Source of the DNA: Basidiobolus meristosporus CBS 931.73
Lineage: Eukaryota > Basidiobolomycota > Basidiobolomycetes > Basidiobolales > Basidiobolaceae
Direction of reading: 5' to 3'
Length of the DNA: 52,763 nt
Assembly: GCA_002104905.1 (NCBI GenBank)
Contig: MCFE01000615.1
Span: forward strand, 1-52,763
Shown here in pieces: positions 44,554 through 52,763 of the stretch; position 1 is the stretch's first letter, and every line of letters starts with the position of its first letter. Position numbers and translations under genes: made by a program. The notes beneath the pieces were generated by a model, which saw only the letters and a program-made list of their open reading frames with translations, was not told where the DNA came from and did not search any database.

Positions 44554-45418
44554 TCAATTCTTCTTCTCCGCCAATTTCTTCTCAAGCTTCTCGAACTCTT
44601 GTTGGGCAATCTTCTCCTCTTCATCCAGCACCTGTTCGACTGCGGTCACCTCTGGGATGTAGTGCATGAGCATATTCTCGATTCCATTCTTGAGTGTGAT
44701 GACACTCGAATCGCACGTACGACAGGCTCCCTTGAGCTTCAACTTCACCACACCATCATCGAACCCGCGGTACTCGATATCGCCGCCGTCCTCCTGGATG
44801 GAGGGTCTTATACGGGTGTCCAACAGCTCCTTGATCATTTGAACCGCCTCCGAATCGTCCGGTAGGATAGTGGTATCTGAAAGGGCGTTTTGGTCATATA
44901 GGATCGGTTCCCCAGAATCCACGAAGTCGGTGATGGAGCCGTAGATGTCGGGCTTCATGAGCTGCCAAGGGGTGTCGGTATCTTTGGTAATGGTGATGAA
45001 ATCGGGGCCGAAGAACACACTTCTTACGCCCTCGATGTTGAGCAATTTCTTGGCCAGTCCGGAGTTCATGGCGTCCCGGAAATTCAAGAACTCCGCAGTC
45101 CCTTGCTCCCCCATCACGGGAACCCCAGGAATGAACTTGAGGGAATCTTGGTTGGGCGTTACTTCGGTTTGAATGAACAGGGTACGAGCTAGATTCGGTG
45201 TAGAGGTTGAGTTTCCTTGCACAGGTTGCGAGAAGTATTGTGGAAGATCTACCTTGGTTGAAGCTACCGAGCTGCTTGCTTCCCAGAATTCTGCTCTGGA
45301 AGGGAGTTACGTTGCTCTGGTTCGTCAGCGCCGTGAAGGCACGGCTGGTGGGTCTTAGGCTAGCCCTGTACGTCGAGACTGCCTTGAAATTGCTAAATAA
45401 ACCTCTAGCGAAAGACAT
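44554..45418 (-). CDS. NFU1: NFU1-like mitochondrial iron-sulfur cluster scaffold/carrier
   Basis: Two exons: 45418-45268 and 45215-44554 (270 aa with a 52-nt intron). Nfu1 passes [4Fe-4S] clusters to mitochondrial targets such as lipoate synthase and respiratory complexes. The N-terminal 60 residues are rich in Arg and Ser and lack acids, as in a mitochondrial presequence. The Nfu N-terminal domain (about 63-148) starts with LFIQTEVTPNQDSLKFIPG and includes VFFGPDFITITK. The NifU-type C-terminal domain (about 176-243) has IRPSIQEDGGDIEYRGF and the cluster-binding CRTC (Cys215, Cys218). A second donor 15 nt downstream (45252) would give a 37-nt intron and 275 aa in the same frame. The tail is charged (EKLEKKLAEKKN). 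Close match to the family over its whole length. Confidence 0.93.
45216..45267 (-). other. NFU1 intron (52 nt, or 37 nt with the alternative donor)
   Basis: The donor GTAGCT at 45267 or GTAGAT at 45252 pairs with the acceptor GCAAG at 45216. Both keep the frame. The longer form agrees with the other introns here (52-82 nt). Confidence 0.7.
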
Positions 45419-45712
45419 GATTGCTACTTCAAAAGAGTCGGTATGGAGGGGAAAAGTAACCAACGTGTATATCCAACACCTGTCCAGCCCGGCCAATTTT
45501 AAATGAAGGGACAAAAATTTCTTTAGGCATACATTACAAATATATCCCGAAGTAGGTCACACGAGCTCCGCAATATTCTCCCCCCCCCCCAATCCATTAC
45601 TTCAGGATCAGTGAAATCACCGTGTGTGAGATGTCAGACTTTAAACACGTGGATTTATTAATGCTACCTGCGAAAGTGCCATTCAGCGGGAATTGTACAT
45701 TTACATTCTATT
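45419..45712. other. Intergenic region between NFU1 and the RRM gene
   Basis: Presumed NFU1 promoter and RRM-gene 3' end. Contains a run of 11 C at 45580-45590. No gene seen. Confidence 0.6.
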
Positions 45713-47107
45713 CTACTCAAAGACAATCTTCTTTCCTTCGAAAGGAACCGGTGCTTCGGACTTTTTGGGTGGCGGTAAATGGCTGGTGCTCTTTTGTGGC
45801 TGTTCTCTCCTTCTTCTTCTACGTGGCTTGAGATCGTCCCCTGCATCGTTCTTTTGATAGCGCTGGAATCCACCCTCCTCGCCGTTTCTACGATAGCCTC
45901 TGTAGTGACCTTCGCCCCCTTCTTGGCTCTCACCCTCACCCTCACCTTCGCCATCCTCACCCTCACCATACCTTCTTGGTTTTTTATCATGCAGCCAGGG
46001 AGCACCACGCTTGGTGGCTTCGGCCGATCCATACTCTATTCTGAGCTTTCTGCCATCCAGCCACTGCTTGGATCTGTCGTTGATGGCTTTGGTAGCACTT
46101 TCGGCTTCTTCAAAATCGACATATGCGAATCTAACCACGAGCGAAAGTCAATACCTCTCCTGGAACATCACCGTAGAAAGCCGAGACTTACCCTTTGCAT
46201 TTGCCGGAATCCTCAAAGGTCGCCAGTCTTACCTTGATGATCTTGCCACAATCCTCGAAAAGAGACTTGATACCGTCTCTAGTGGTGTTGAATGAAAGAT
46301 TGCCAAGGAAAAGAGTGGGGCTAGGCTCGTGCTTTTGCTTTTGCTTGGATGCTTTCAGGGACGACTCGGTGGTTGGGAAGGTAGAAGGTCTACCAGTTTT
46401 GGCGAAATCTTGCGAGTTCTTGATAAGGACTTGCCGGCCGTCTAGTTCTTGCTCACTCAAGGTAATGGCAGCCTCGACCTCTTCAGCGCAGGTGAAATCC
46501 ACATAAGCAAAACTATCAGTTGATAAGGTTAGGATACCCAGCGCCAAACACTCTCGTATATAGTATATTGGTAATACCCTCTGTTGCCATTGTTCCCCAT
46601 GGGGAGGTGTACGCGAGTGATTTCTCCGCAAGTAGAGAAGAACTTATGGAGACTTCCTCTAGTGGTTTTGAAGGAGAGATTTCCAATCCAGACACCATGT
46701 TTAGATCTTTCCTTATCTTTTGCGGGCTTTTCCTCCGCCTTCTTCTTCTTCTTCTTTGGTGGTTGGGTATCAGGGTCGTCTTCAAGCTCACGTTCTGATT
46801 CAGACTCTGACTCCGACTCTGACTCCGATTCAGAGTCGGATTCGGAGTCAGCTTTCTCGGCTTCCGCACTTTCCTCCTTCTCCTCCTCTTTCTCCTCTTC
46901 TTCCTCGACATTCTTTTTTCTCTTCTTCGATTTGTCCTTCTTCTCCTTCTTTTCCTTCTTCTCTTTCTTCTCCTTTTTCTCCTTCTTCTCCTTCTTGGCC
47001 TTCTTCTTCTTTGGCGGTGCTACCGGGACATCCTCGTGCCACTTGGCGAAATCGTAAGTGTCATCTTCGACAGCCTCCGGCGTTTTGGTCTTTCCCTCGA
47101 TACTCAT
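45713..47107 (-). CDS. Nucleolin-like protein with two RRM domains (Nsr1/Gar2 type)
   Basis: Three exons: 47107-46578, 46512-46192 and 46130-45713, giving 422 aa. The introns are 65 and 61 nt, both GT-AG, the first with a CTAAC branch-like sequence. Residues 32-67 are almost pure Lys/Glu (KKEKKEKK repeats). Residues 68-110 are acidic and Ser/Glu-Asp rich, a likely casein-kinase-type target. RRM1 (about 137-215) has RNP2 VWIGNL and RNP1 RGFAYVDF; RRM2 (about 242-325) has LFLGNL and KGFAYVDF. The tail is Gly/Arg/Glu-rich with RRRRRR. This order (acidic-serine N-terminus, two RRMs, basic Gly/Arg tail) is that of yeast Nsr1 and fission yeast Gar2, nucleolar proteins of pre-rRNA processing. Both introns interrupt the RNP1 motif at the same Gly codon, suggesting that the RRMs arose by duplication. 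The tail has few RGG triplets. Confidence 0.85.
46131..46577 (-). other. Two introns of the RRM gene at equivalent positions
   Basis: Intron 1 is 46513-46577 and intron 2 is 46131-46191; exon 2 lies between. Each splits the Gly codon before FAYVDF in RNP1 after its second base. Confidence 0.85.
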
Positions 47108-47858
47108 GGTTTCCTAGGAACAACAAGTCACCGTGCGAGAGATGAATGCAACCATCCGGTGGTTTTTTTCTTTTTTTTCGTGGGTTTTCCTAATCCGAAC
47201 ATGCTGAGGAATCCGGGCCAAATTATTATGGGATAAGGTGTTACGGAACAAGCTCGTGACCGTGACCGTGACTGTAAACCTTCCATCCCCATCTCCTCCC
47301 CTAACCCTGGTCCTCATCGTCAGCCTGACCAACGACATAATACATACGCCAAAACTTGTTTCATCTCCCAAAATCCCAATGGCCTATTGTGTTCCAAAGA
47401 ATCCCTCATACCTCTGGCTCACCACCATATAGCATCATAATGCCAGGTCAAAAGAATGATGCAGCCATTGAGTAGAACAATCAACGCTGGCCAGAATCCA
47501 TTTACTGCTGGGATTGCATAGATTGTTCCTGGAGCGAAATCTCCATTTTAAGAATTGCAAACGGTACCGTTTGATCTCTCATTTGTAATTCGCTTCCAAA
47601 TATATATCGTGCTTAATTATCGCCAGTGATCTTAATGAACTAAATGTACTACTGTAACTTAGTTTCTAATCTGTCTCTCTGCCTTTGTGTCACCTTTTGA
47701 GCCCTGCCCTTATTTATAAGCGTGGCCCGTTTAAGAAACCAAGCGCTGGTTTTCCTAGAATCCAGGTTGTCTGCCCGCTACTTCCCTGATACCTGCTTCC
47801 CCACTCTCCCCATCGACTGTCATTCCACATAGAAGCGTTGAACAGCCTTGAACTGTGT
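47108..47858. promoter_or_regulatory. Divergent promoter region between the RRM gene and GRR1
   Basis: About 750 bp separate two genes transcribed away from each other. Contains a T-run near 47163-47178, a GTGACC tandem triple near 47254-47270 and a TATTTATAAG motif near 47710 that could be a TATA element for GRR1. No further gene seen. Assignment rests on position. Confidence 0.5.
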
Positions 47859-49438
47859 ATGATGACCCTAGTTTCGCCACCGTGTCCGGCACTTGTTATT
47901 CAGGACCTGCCGAACGAGATATTGGTCCATATTTTCCAACTGTTCCGTTCGCGTAACACTCACCTTTCCTGTCTTCTGGTGTGTAGGAGATGGCACGATT
48001 TGTGTGTGGAACACGTTTGGCACAGACTATCCTTCTCCTCTCTAACCGGCTTCCTCCAGATGTCGGAGGTGCTCCGACCCCCGTATTCCAACTACGTGCG
48101 TCGGATCAACCTGTCCCTTCTTGGCGGGGAGCTTGCAGGTGAGGAGGCCATTGCCAAGCTGTCTTTATGCAACCGGGTGGAGAAAGTGTCTTTCGGGGGG
48201 TGCAAAAGTATCCCCAGTCCCCTGGTCACCCAACTCGTACAGCAGTGGCCCAATTTGCTGAGCATCGATCTGAGCGAGCTGGTGCTCGACAATCAGTGTC
48301 TTTTGGCGCTGTCGGCGTGTTGTCGACAACTGCAATCTCTGAACATCAGTGGGTCCCAGAATGTCGAGGACGAGGCGTTGCTTAGCTTTAGGGAGCACCT
48401 GGGTATTAAAAGGGTACGTTCTCACCAGTTCGCAGTTCCACGCCTAACCCCAATATTATTCAATGGAGCATTAATGGATCTCTATGTTGTTAGCTGAAAT
48501 GTGCTGGTTGCTTGCGACTGGGCGACGCTTCCGTGCAAATGATTTCCTCTTTTAGGGGTCTGACTGAGCTGGATCTGGCTCAGTGTGGAGAGGTGACGGA
48601 TGCCTCCGTCAGCCAGATACTGGAGCATTGCATAACGCTTCGTGAGCTGAGGTTGGCTGCCTGCGTGCGGATTACCGATCTTTCTTTCGCAAGGATCCAC
48701 CCCGACTTCAACCAACTTCGGATCTTGGATCTGACCTCATGCTCCCAGATTACCGACGCCACCATCGGCAATCTAATCCAGCGATGCCCACGGTTACGCC
48801 ACCTCGTACTAGCGAAATGTGTCAACCTGACCGACGAGGCCATCTCCCACATCGCCAAGCTTGGAAAGCAACTCCACAACCTGGTCCTGGGACATTGTGC
48901 GCGGATCACTGACAAGGGGGTGGCCACCCTTACGCGCCACTGCACCAGGATACGTTACTTGGATCTTGCTTGCTGCAACCAGTTAACGGACGCCTCCATG
49001 TACGAGTTGGGAACGTTGCCGAAGCTTCGGAGAGTCGGTCTGGTCAAGTGTGCCAGCATCACTGACCGGGGGATCTATGGATTCATGTGTGGGATAGTGG
49101 CGTGTCAATCGTTGGAGCGACTGCATCTGTCGTACTGCGTTCAAATCACCGTACCGGGCATCCTGAGATTGCTGAACATCACGCCGCAGCTAACCCATAT
49201 CACCCTGACCGGGATCCCCGCCTTTCTACGGGCCGACCTACAGAAGTTCTCCCGCGCCCCGCCGAAGGACTTTTCCATCACCCAGCTGCCGATGTTCTGC
49301 GTGTTTAGTGGGGATGGGGTGCGGGCGATACGGGACTACATCGAGTCCTTGCCGATAGCGGCGCGAACCACTTACCACGGGGATGGACCACTCTCGATGA
49401 GACAGCTATGGGAGCTACTGAATTTGAGATTTGAGTAA
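47859..49438 (+). CDS. GRR1: F-box and leucine-rich repeat protein, GRR1 type
   Basis: Two exons, 47859-48413 and 48494-49438, encode 499 aa. The 80-nt intron is GT-AG with a CCTAACC branch-like sequence. The F-box is at about residues 13-56 (IQDLPNEILVHIFQLF, CRRWHDL). Cysteine-containing leucine-rich repeats (LxxLxLxxCxxITDxxI) run from about 100 to 440. The C-terminus has RAPPKDF and MFCVFSGDGVRAIRDYI, which I recognise as the Grr1/Pof2-type tail, so I favour Grr1 over the shorter Amn1. Grr1 is a substrate receptor of SCF ubiquitin ligase: the F-box binds Skp1 and the repeats bind phosphorylated targets such as G1 cyclins and glucose-signalling factors in yeast. It is much shorter than yeast Grr1, lacking the long N-terminal extension. 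Start chosen at the first ATG of a Met-Met pair directly before the F-box. Confidence 0.88.
48414..48493 (+). other. GRR1 intron (80 nt)
   Basis: GTACGT donor and TTAG acceptor. Joins HLGIKR to LKCAGC in phase 0, restoring the repeat pattern. Confidence 0.88.
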
Positions 49439-49699
49439 TGTTAAGCATCCACTAGAGCCGTGAATGATTGTATTATTTAGCACCTTCCCCTGCCTACCAC
49501 CACCACTACCACCCCCTGTATCCTATAGCAAACCTAGTTTGGGCAAGCCTCCGCACCCGCTATCTCTTGATGCTGCCTCGCCCCTTATTTTGTACACAAT
49601 CGAGATTATCAAGTTGAAAAGCCCATTATCAGTGTTTATTGACATGGCATGAATAGATGGTATGGCTGCGATAACATGGTGTAGCGGAGTCGTATGTAC
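49439..49699. other. Short intergenic region between convergent genes
   Basis: Shared 3' region of GRR1 and TRAPPC10. Contains pyrimidine-rich stretches and an ACACAATCGAGATTATC region; no gene seen. Confidence 0.6.
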
Positions 49700-52600
49700 C
49701 TAATCAGAGTCATCCGACGCAGAGTCGGAATCAGAGCCATACATGGAGATGTCGGCATCAAGGGACTCGCGTCGCCATATATTGTTGATGATGGGACGTG
49801 GGTTCTCCAGGAAGATGGTTGTGGTGTTCTCCTTGGGGACCACGAACAGCTGCTTACCTCCGTTGACGTAGCACATGCCGACCTGCTCGAGTGAATCGGA
49901 GGTGATCTCCACCGATGGGTACGGAAGAAAGCCTGTCTTGAGTGGAACCAGCATAAAGTGGATCTCCATCGTTGAGTCCATCTGTGAAGCAGGTTGGTTG
50001 GGGTTTGTTGTTCGGTCAGTGGGATAGGCTACTTACGTCCAATGTGAAGTGGGCACGTTTCCTTCCGGAGAGCAGCCATTGCTCACCATCAATCCCGATG
50101 TCGTATTGCAACTCCACCGGTAAACGGTCTTGCCGGGGCTTCCAATAATCCGCCAGCTTGAGGACCATCTTGAACGGACACGCGCTCCCAATGTTGACAA
50201 CCCCCTCCTCGAGATGATGAAGCTGCACCTGGCATAAAAGCTGATCCACTAGGTCAGAAACGGCACTTATTGGTTAATAAATTGGGCCAACCTCATATAC
50301 TGGCGCACTCATGGGGATGTTCAACGTTTGCTGATACGGGCCTAGATCTGGCTCGATCTCCTCCATATCTATGGTTTGATACATCTACATGAAGTGAGGT
50401 TAGGGAATCCGAGTCACGATGTTGGCCAACCAGAGCGGCTTACTTCAAAGAATTGGCCCATGGTCTCCAACAACGTTTTGGCTGTGCTCTCTTCGTCATG
50501 CATCAGCAGCTTCTCTAGGGAGGTCGAGTCGAATTCGCCAAGGGTCACGGTGTTGGTCATCCCGTACGAAAATAGATCGACCTTCTGCCGGATATGCTGC
50601 TTCATGTATGGAATGAGGAAGGAGGCGTGCTGAACAAGCTGCTCTTTCTTGAGGAGATCGTGCAGCCGGCGAATGATGGTGGATTCGATCTCTAGGGTGG
50701 CAAAGTGATGGTTATTTGGAGAGCGATACAATGAAACTTTCCATGGAATCCCAAACCATCCTGAAGAGTGCAGTAGGCGAGCTCCAAATCAAAATGATGA
50801 CTAGTTTTTCTCGATTCATATTCTACGGGAAACATGAGTAAATAAATGAAACTTAATGATAGTCGTACAGGTTATCGAGAACAAACCTGCTCCTCTCTTG
50901 AGCTTGTATAACACAGTCATGTCTTGTCGTGGGAACAAAAGCTGGAAACACGGTGACCGTTAATCTCTTGCTAAATCAGCGCCTATCCAACTACATTACC
51001 GTGTTCAACTGGTTTAGCTTAGAAGCTTGGGCTAGCTCGAATTCCGCGGTGGTGTTGAGTGATGTGGTTTGAATACGGATAGGGGCCGTAGAACGACATT
51101 CCAAATGGACTTTGAAGAAGGCGCTACGACGGTTTAGCGAATGATGGCTATTAGGATAAATATGTACCGGCCTACCAGTTCTCTTGGAAATACACTTTGT
51201 GGGACCAGGTTAGTGGGATGGAAAGGTCCACTTCTTGCGTTGTGGAGTACGTGCGATTCTGACCCTTCTTGGTAGTGTATTCAACAACGATTCCAATCTG
51301 GAGTGTAGGGGCTTGGGTGAGTGCTGACTGGATATTCAACCTGAGAGGTGATGAGTCCCAACCTTGCCATGACTGGTACTAAATTCCTCGCAGGGTACCG
51401 TAAACCTAAGTAAAGATTGCTCGGGCAAAGATGGCAATTTGTAGTCTTCGCCCACACGGTCAAGTGTGACGGTAGACTCATCCTCCTGCGGGGTAGATTC
51501 AAGAAAAGCTAGGTTTGCCAAGATTAGTTTGGAACGTATGGTGCATGCGTGCGTGCTGTATGGCTTACTTTCTTGACGATAAAGTATCTTGCCTGTGGTG
51601 TTGTCGCAGGGTTTGAGGGTGAGGAGATCAGTTAGACTTTTGACTCGAATTACCCCATTTTCGATAGAGTCCTGGCGCGTCAATATTTGAACAAGGATCG
51701 TATCTTGACCCCCGATGTGAACTGGAACCCGAGTCAGTGAGAGCAGGGAGAGAGTAGGACTATGTCTGGATATTACCTATCTTGGGTAGAGACGCCTGGA
51801 TCTTGATGGTCGATGGATGCTCGTTGATCCGGAAGGTTCTCTTCTTGGTTTCCCGGAGTAAGTAATGAGTGAATACCAGCTTCCCAACATTCATTCGTAT
51901 GTTGTCAAGAACGTAATTGCCCGGTGCGGATGTCTAGAAGGAAATATACAATAGGTCAGGATGGTGGTCGTGGGAGAAACTGCCCGGCTCCAACATTACT
52001 TCACAGATCAACCGGCACATGTTGGACCCAGGCTTGAGTAGTTGGTTTTCACAGTAAAATTCGATCTCATTAGTGATATCCCCAGCGAGTTTCAGGCTAA
52101 GTTTGGAAGCAGTGAATTCCTAAACAGGTCGAAGATGTCAATCGTGCGGAGAATATAGCATACTAGGCGGATTACTGACTATGGGGAGTGAGTTGTTTAC
52201 AAGCATTTCGATTGCCAACTCCGTGGCAGAATCCTTCTTACTCAGGACAGTGACCTCAAACAATGGTTCAACGTTGCGCGAGATCTCTAAAGTTTGCTTG
52301 GGTTTAGTTCAGTTGATTTGACTAATGCGCGCGGGAAGAGGCAACCTTCTTCAAGCTCTGTGGACACTTTGATCAGCTCCTGCGAGTAGAGTAAGACTTG
52401 CTCCGCACTTAACAGGAATCTTGTTGTGGTGAGTAGAACAAGACACGACTCTGCATACGTAAGCATGGTTAAGGGCGTCAAGAAGTTTTGAGAGATGGAT
52501 TAGTAATCTGGAGATCGTCAAGGATATTGGCTGTATTGCTGCAGATGTTTCTGAGATTCAGCAAGTTTGGTCATCAAATGATTCTCAATCGTAAACCAGC

Positions 52601-52763
52601 CAGCTTCGATGTATTTCGCACAGATAGGCTTCAGTATCTGGCTGCTTCGGCATACTGCTGGTTGTGGCATAGTGCAAGGCCGAGTTAATACCACTGAGTC
52701 TCACTATGGATAGAAGGCAGCGATGCTTACAAATGCAGGATGCAATATCCCCCTGGAGTTGGT
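49700..52763 (-). CDS. TRS130: TRAPPC10/Trs130, TRAPP II complex subunit (3' part, cut by the window edge)
   Basis: Sixteen exons join in one frame to 712 codons plus stop: 52763-52731, 52657-52528, 52458-52346, 52286-52180, 52119-52000, 51933-51777, 51721-51569, 51508-51363, 51297-51176, 51123-51000, 50941-50887, 50822-50757, 50691-50444, 50384-50292, 50228-50037 and 49981-49700. Trs130/TRAPPC10 is a TRAPP II subunit, the complex that activates Ypt31/Rab11 at the trans-Golgi. Diagnostic stretches are YIEAGWF with LAESQKHL and a helical segment after it, then GNYVLDNIRMNVGKLVF, then beta-rich repeats with LLFPRQDM. The C-terminal EIHFMLVPLKTGFLPYPSVEI leads to an acidic Ser/Asp tail. Fourteen introns are GT-AG (52-73 nt) and one is AT-AC. 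The 5' part of the gene lies beyond 52763. The alternative large TRAPP subunit (TRAPPC9/Trs120) fits less well. Confidence 0.85.
52459..52527 (-). other. U12-type AT-AC intron in TRAPPC10 (69 nt)
   Basis: On the minus strand the intron starts ATATCCTTG, has a branch-site match GCCCTTAAC ending 9 nt before the 3' end, and stops at TTAC. The exons join as CA plus G to give QYSQYAESCLVLL, which keeps the frame and matches the TRAPPC10 family. No GT donor is available for this gap. AG acceptors just downstream (ATGCAG, CAGAG) break the frame. Confidence 0.85.

Noticed and set aside
45216-45222. GTG start for a shorter NFU1 beginning at 45222
   Set aside because: A standard ATG with a presequence-like N-terminus and a spliceable intron lies upstream, so the GTG is in the intron.
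46584-47145. Long plus-strand open frames of Ser/Phe or Pro/Ser repeats opposite the RRM gene
   Set aside because: They are mirror readings of the Lys/Glu/Ser-rich coding repeats of the minus-strand gene and have no independent support.
47290-47310. CCCTAACCC-like sequence as telomeric repeat
   Set aside because: Only a single CCCTAACCC occurs, inside an intergenic region, without tandem repetition.
50229-50291. Earlier acceptor CCTAG at about 50250 for the TRAPPC10 intron
   Set aside because: It shifts the frame. The acceptor ATGCCAG at 50229 keeps the frame and gives a sensible protein junction.

Overview
This window looks like nuclear DNA of a filamentous, probably early-diverging fungus. 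The grounds are short GT-AG introns (about 52-82 nt), a GRR1-type F-box/LRR protein, an NFU1-type Fe-S scaffold, a nucleolin-like protein with two RRM domains and a TRAPPC10/Trs130 gene. One TRAPPC10 intron has every hallmark of a U12-type AT-AC intron. Retention of a minor spliceosome is compatible with Mucoromycota or related lineages and speaks against most yeasts and Dikarya. The exact taxon is not determined.

Layout. Positions 1 to about 42.9 kb are a dense pile of decayed transposable elements: AT-rich, nearly free of CpG, and without an intact host gene that I can recognise. Three Ty3/gypsy elements lie in the same (minus) orientation: 315-4594, 4638-8817 and 28839-33062. A fourth, LTR-less fragment lies at about 25.3-26.6 kb. 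CACTA/TNP2-type DNA transposons occur in at least five degraded copies. The best is 10573-13897, with CCCTATG/CATAGGG ends and a 4-bp TTAG target duplication. A young LTR element (17537-20837) has near-identical 349-bp LTRs, a 5-bp AATAC target duplication and a primer-binding site matching the anticodon arm of initiator tRNA-Met, but no coding capacity that I can see. A broken Ty1/copia element spans about 34.85-39.05 kb and has been hit three times by one family of solo LTRs. A second copia fragment lies at 41.4-42.6 kb. Smaller pieces include a retropepsin from a different gypsy lineage, a gypsy 5' end on the plus strand and a PIF/Harbinger fragment.

From about 42.95 kb to the end the sequence switches to balanced base composition, frequent CpG and compact genes: a histidine-phosphatase family protein (+), NFU1 (-), a two-RRM nucleolin-like protein (-), GRR1 (+) and the 3' part of TRAPPC10/TRS130 (-, running off the right edge with 16 visible exons). 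These are unrelated housekeeping functions (phosphoryl transfer, mitochondrial Fe-S assembly, rRNA biogenesis, SCF ubiquitin ligation, Golgi traffic) and do not form a pathway.

The most notable observations are the U12-type intron, the abrupt CpG boundary, the non-coding LTR element with half-tRNA priming, the CACTA insertion validated by a paralogous empty site, and a 10-bp-period TGGCA repeat found at more than one place. All calls are from reading the sequence; no database search was possible.
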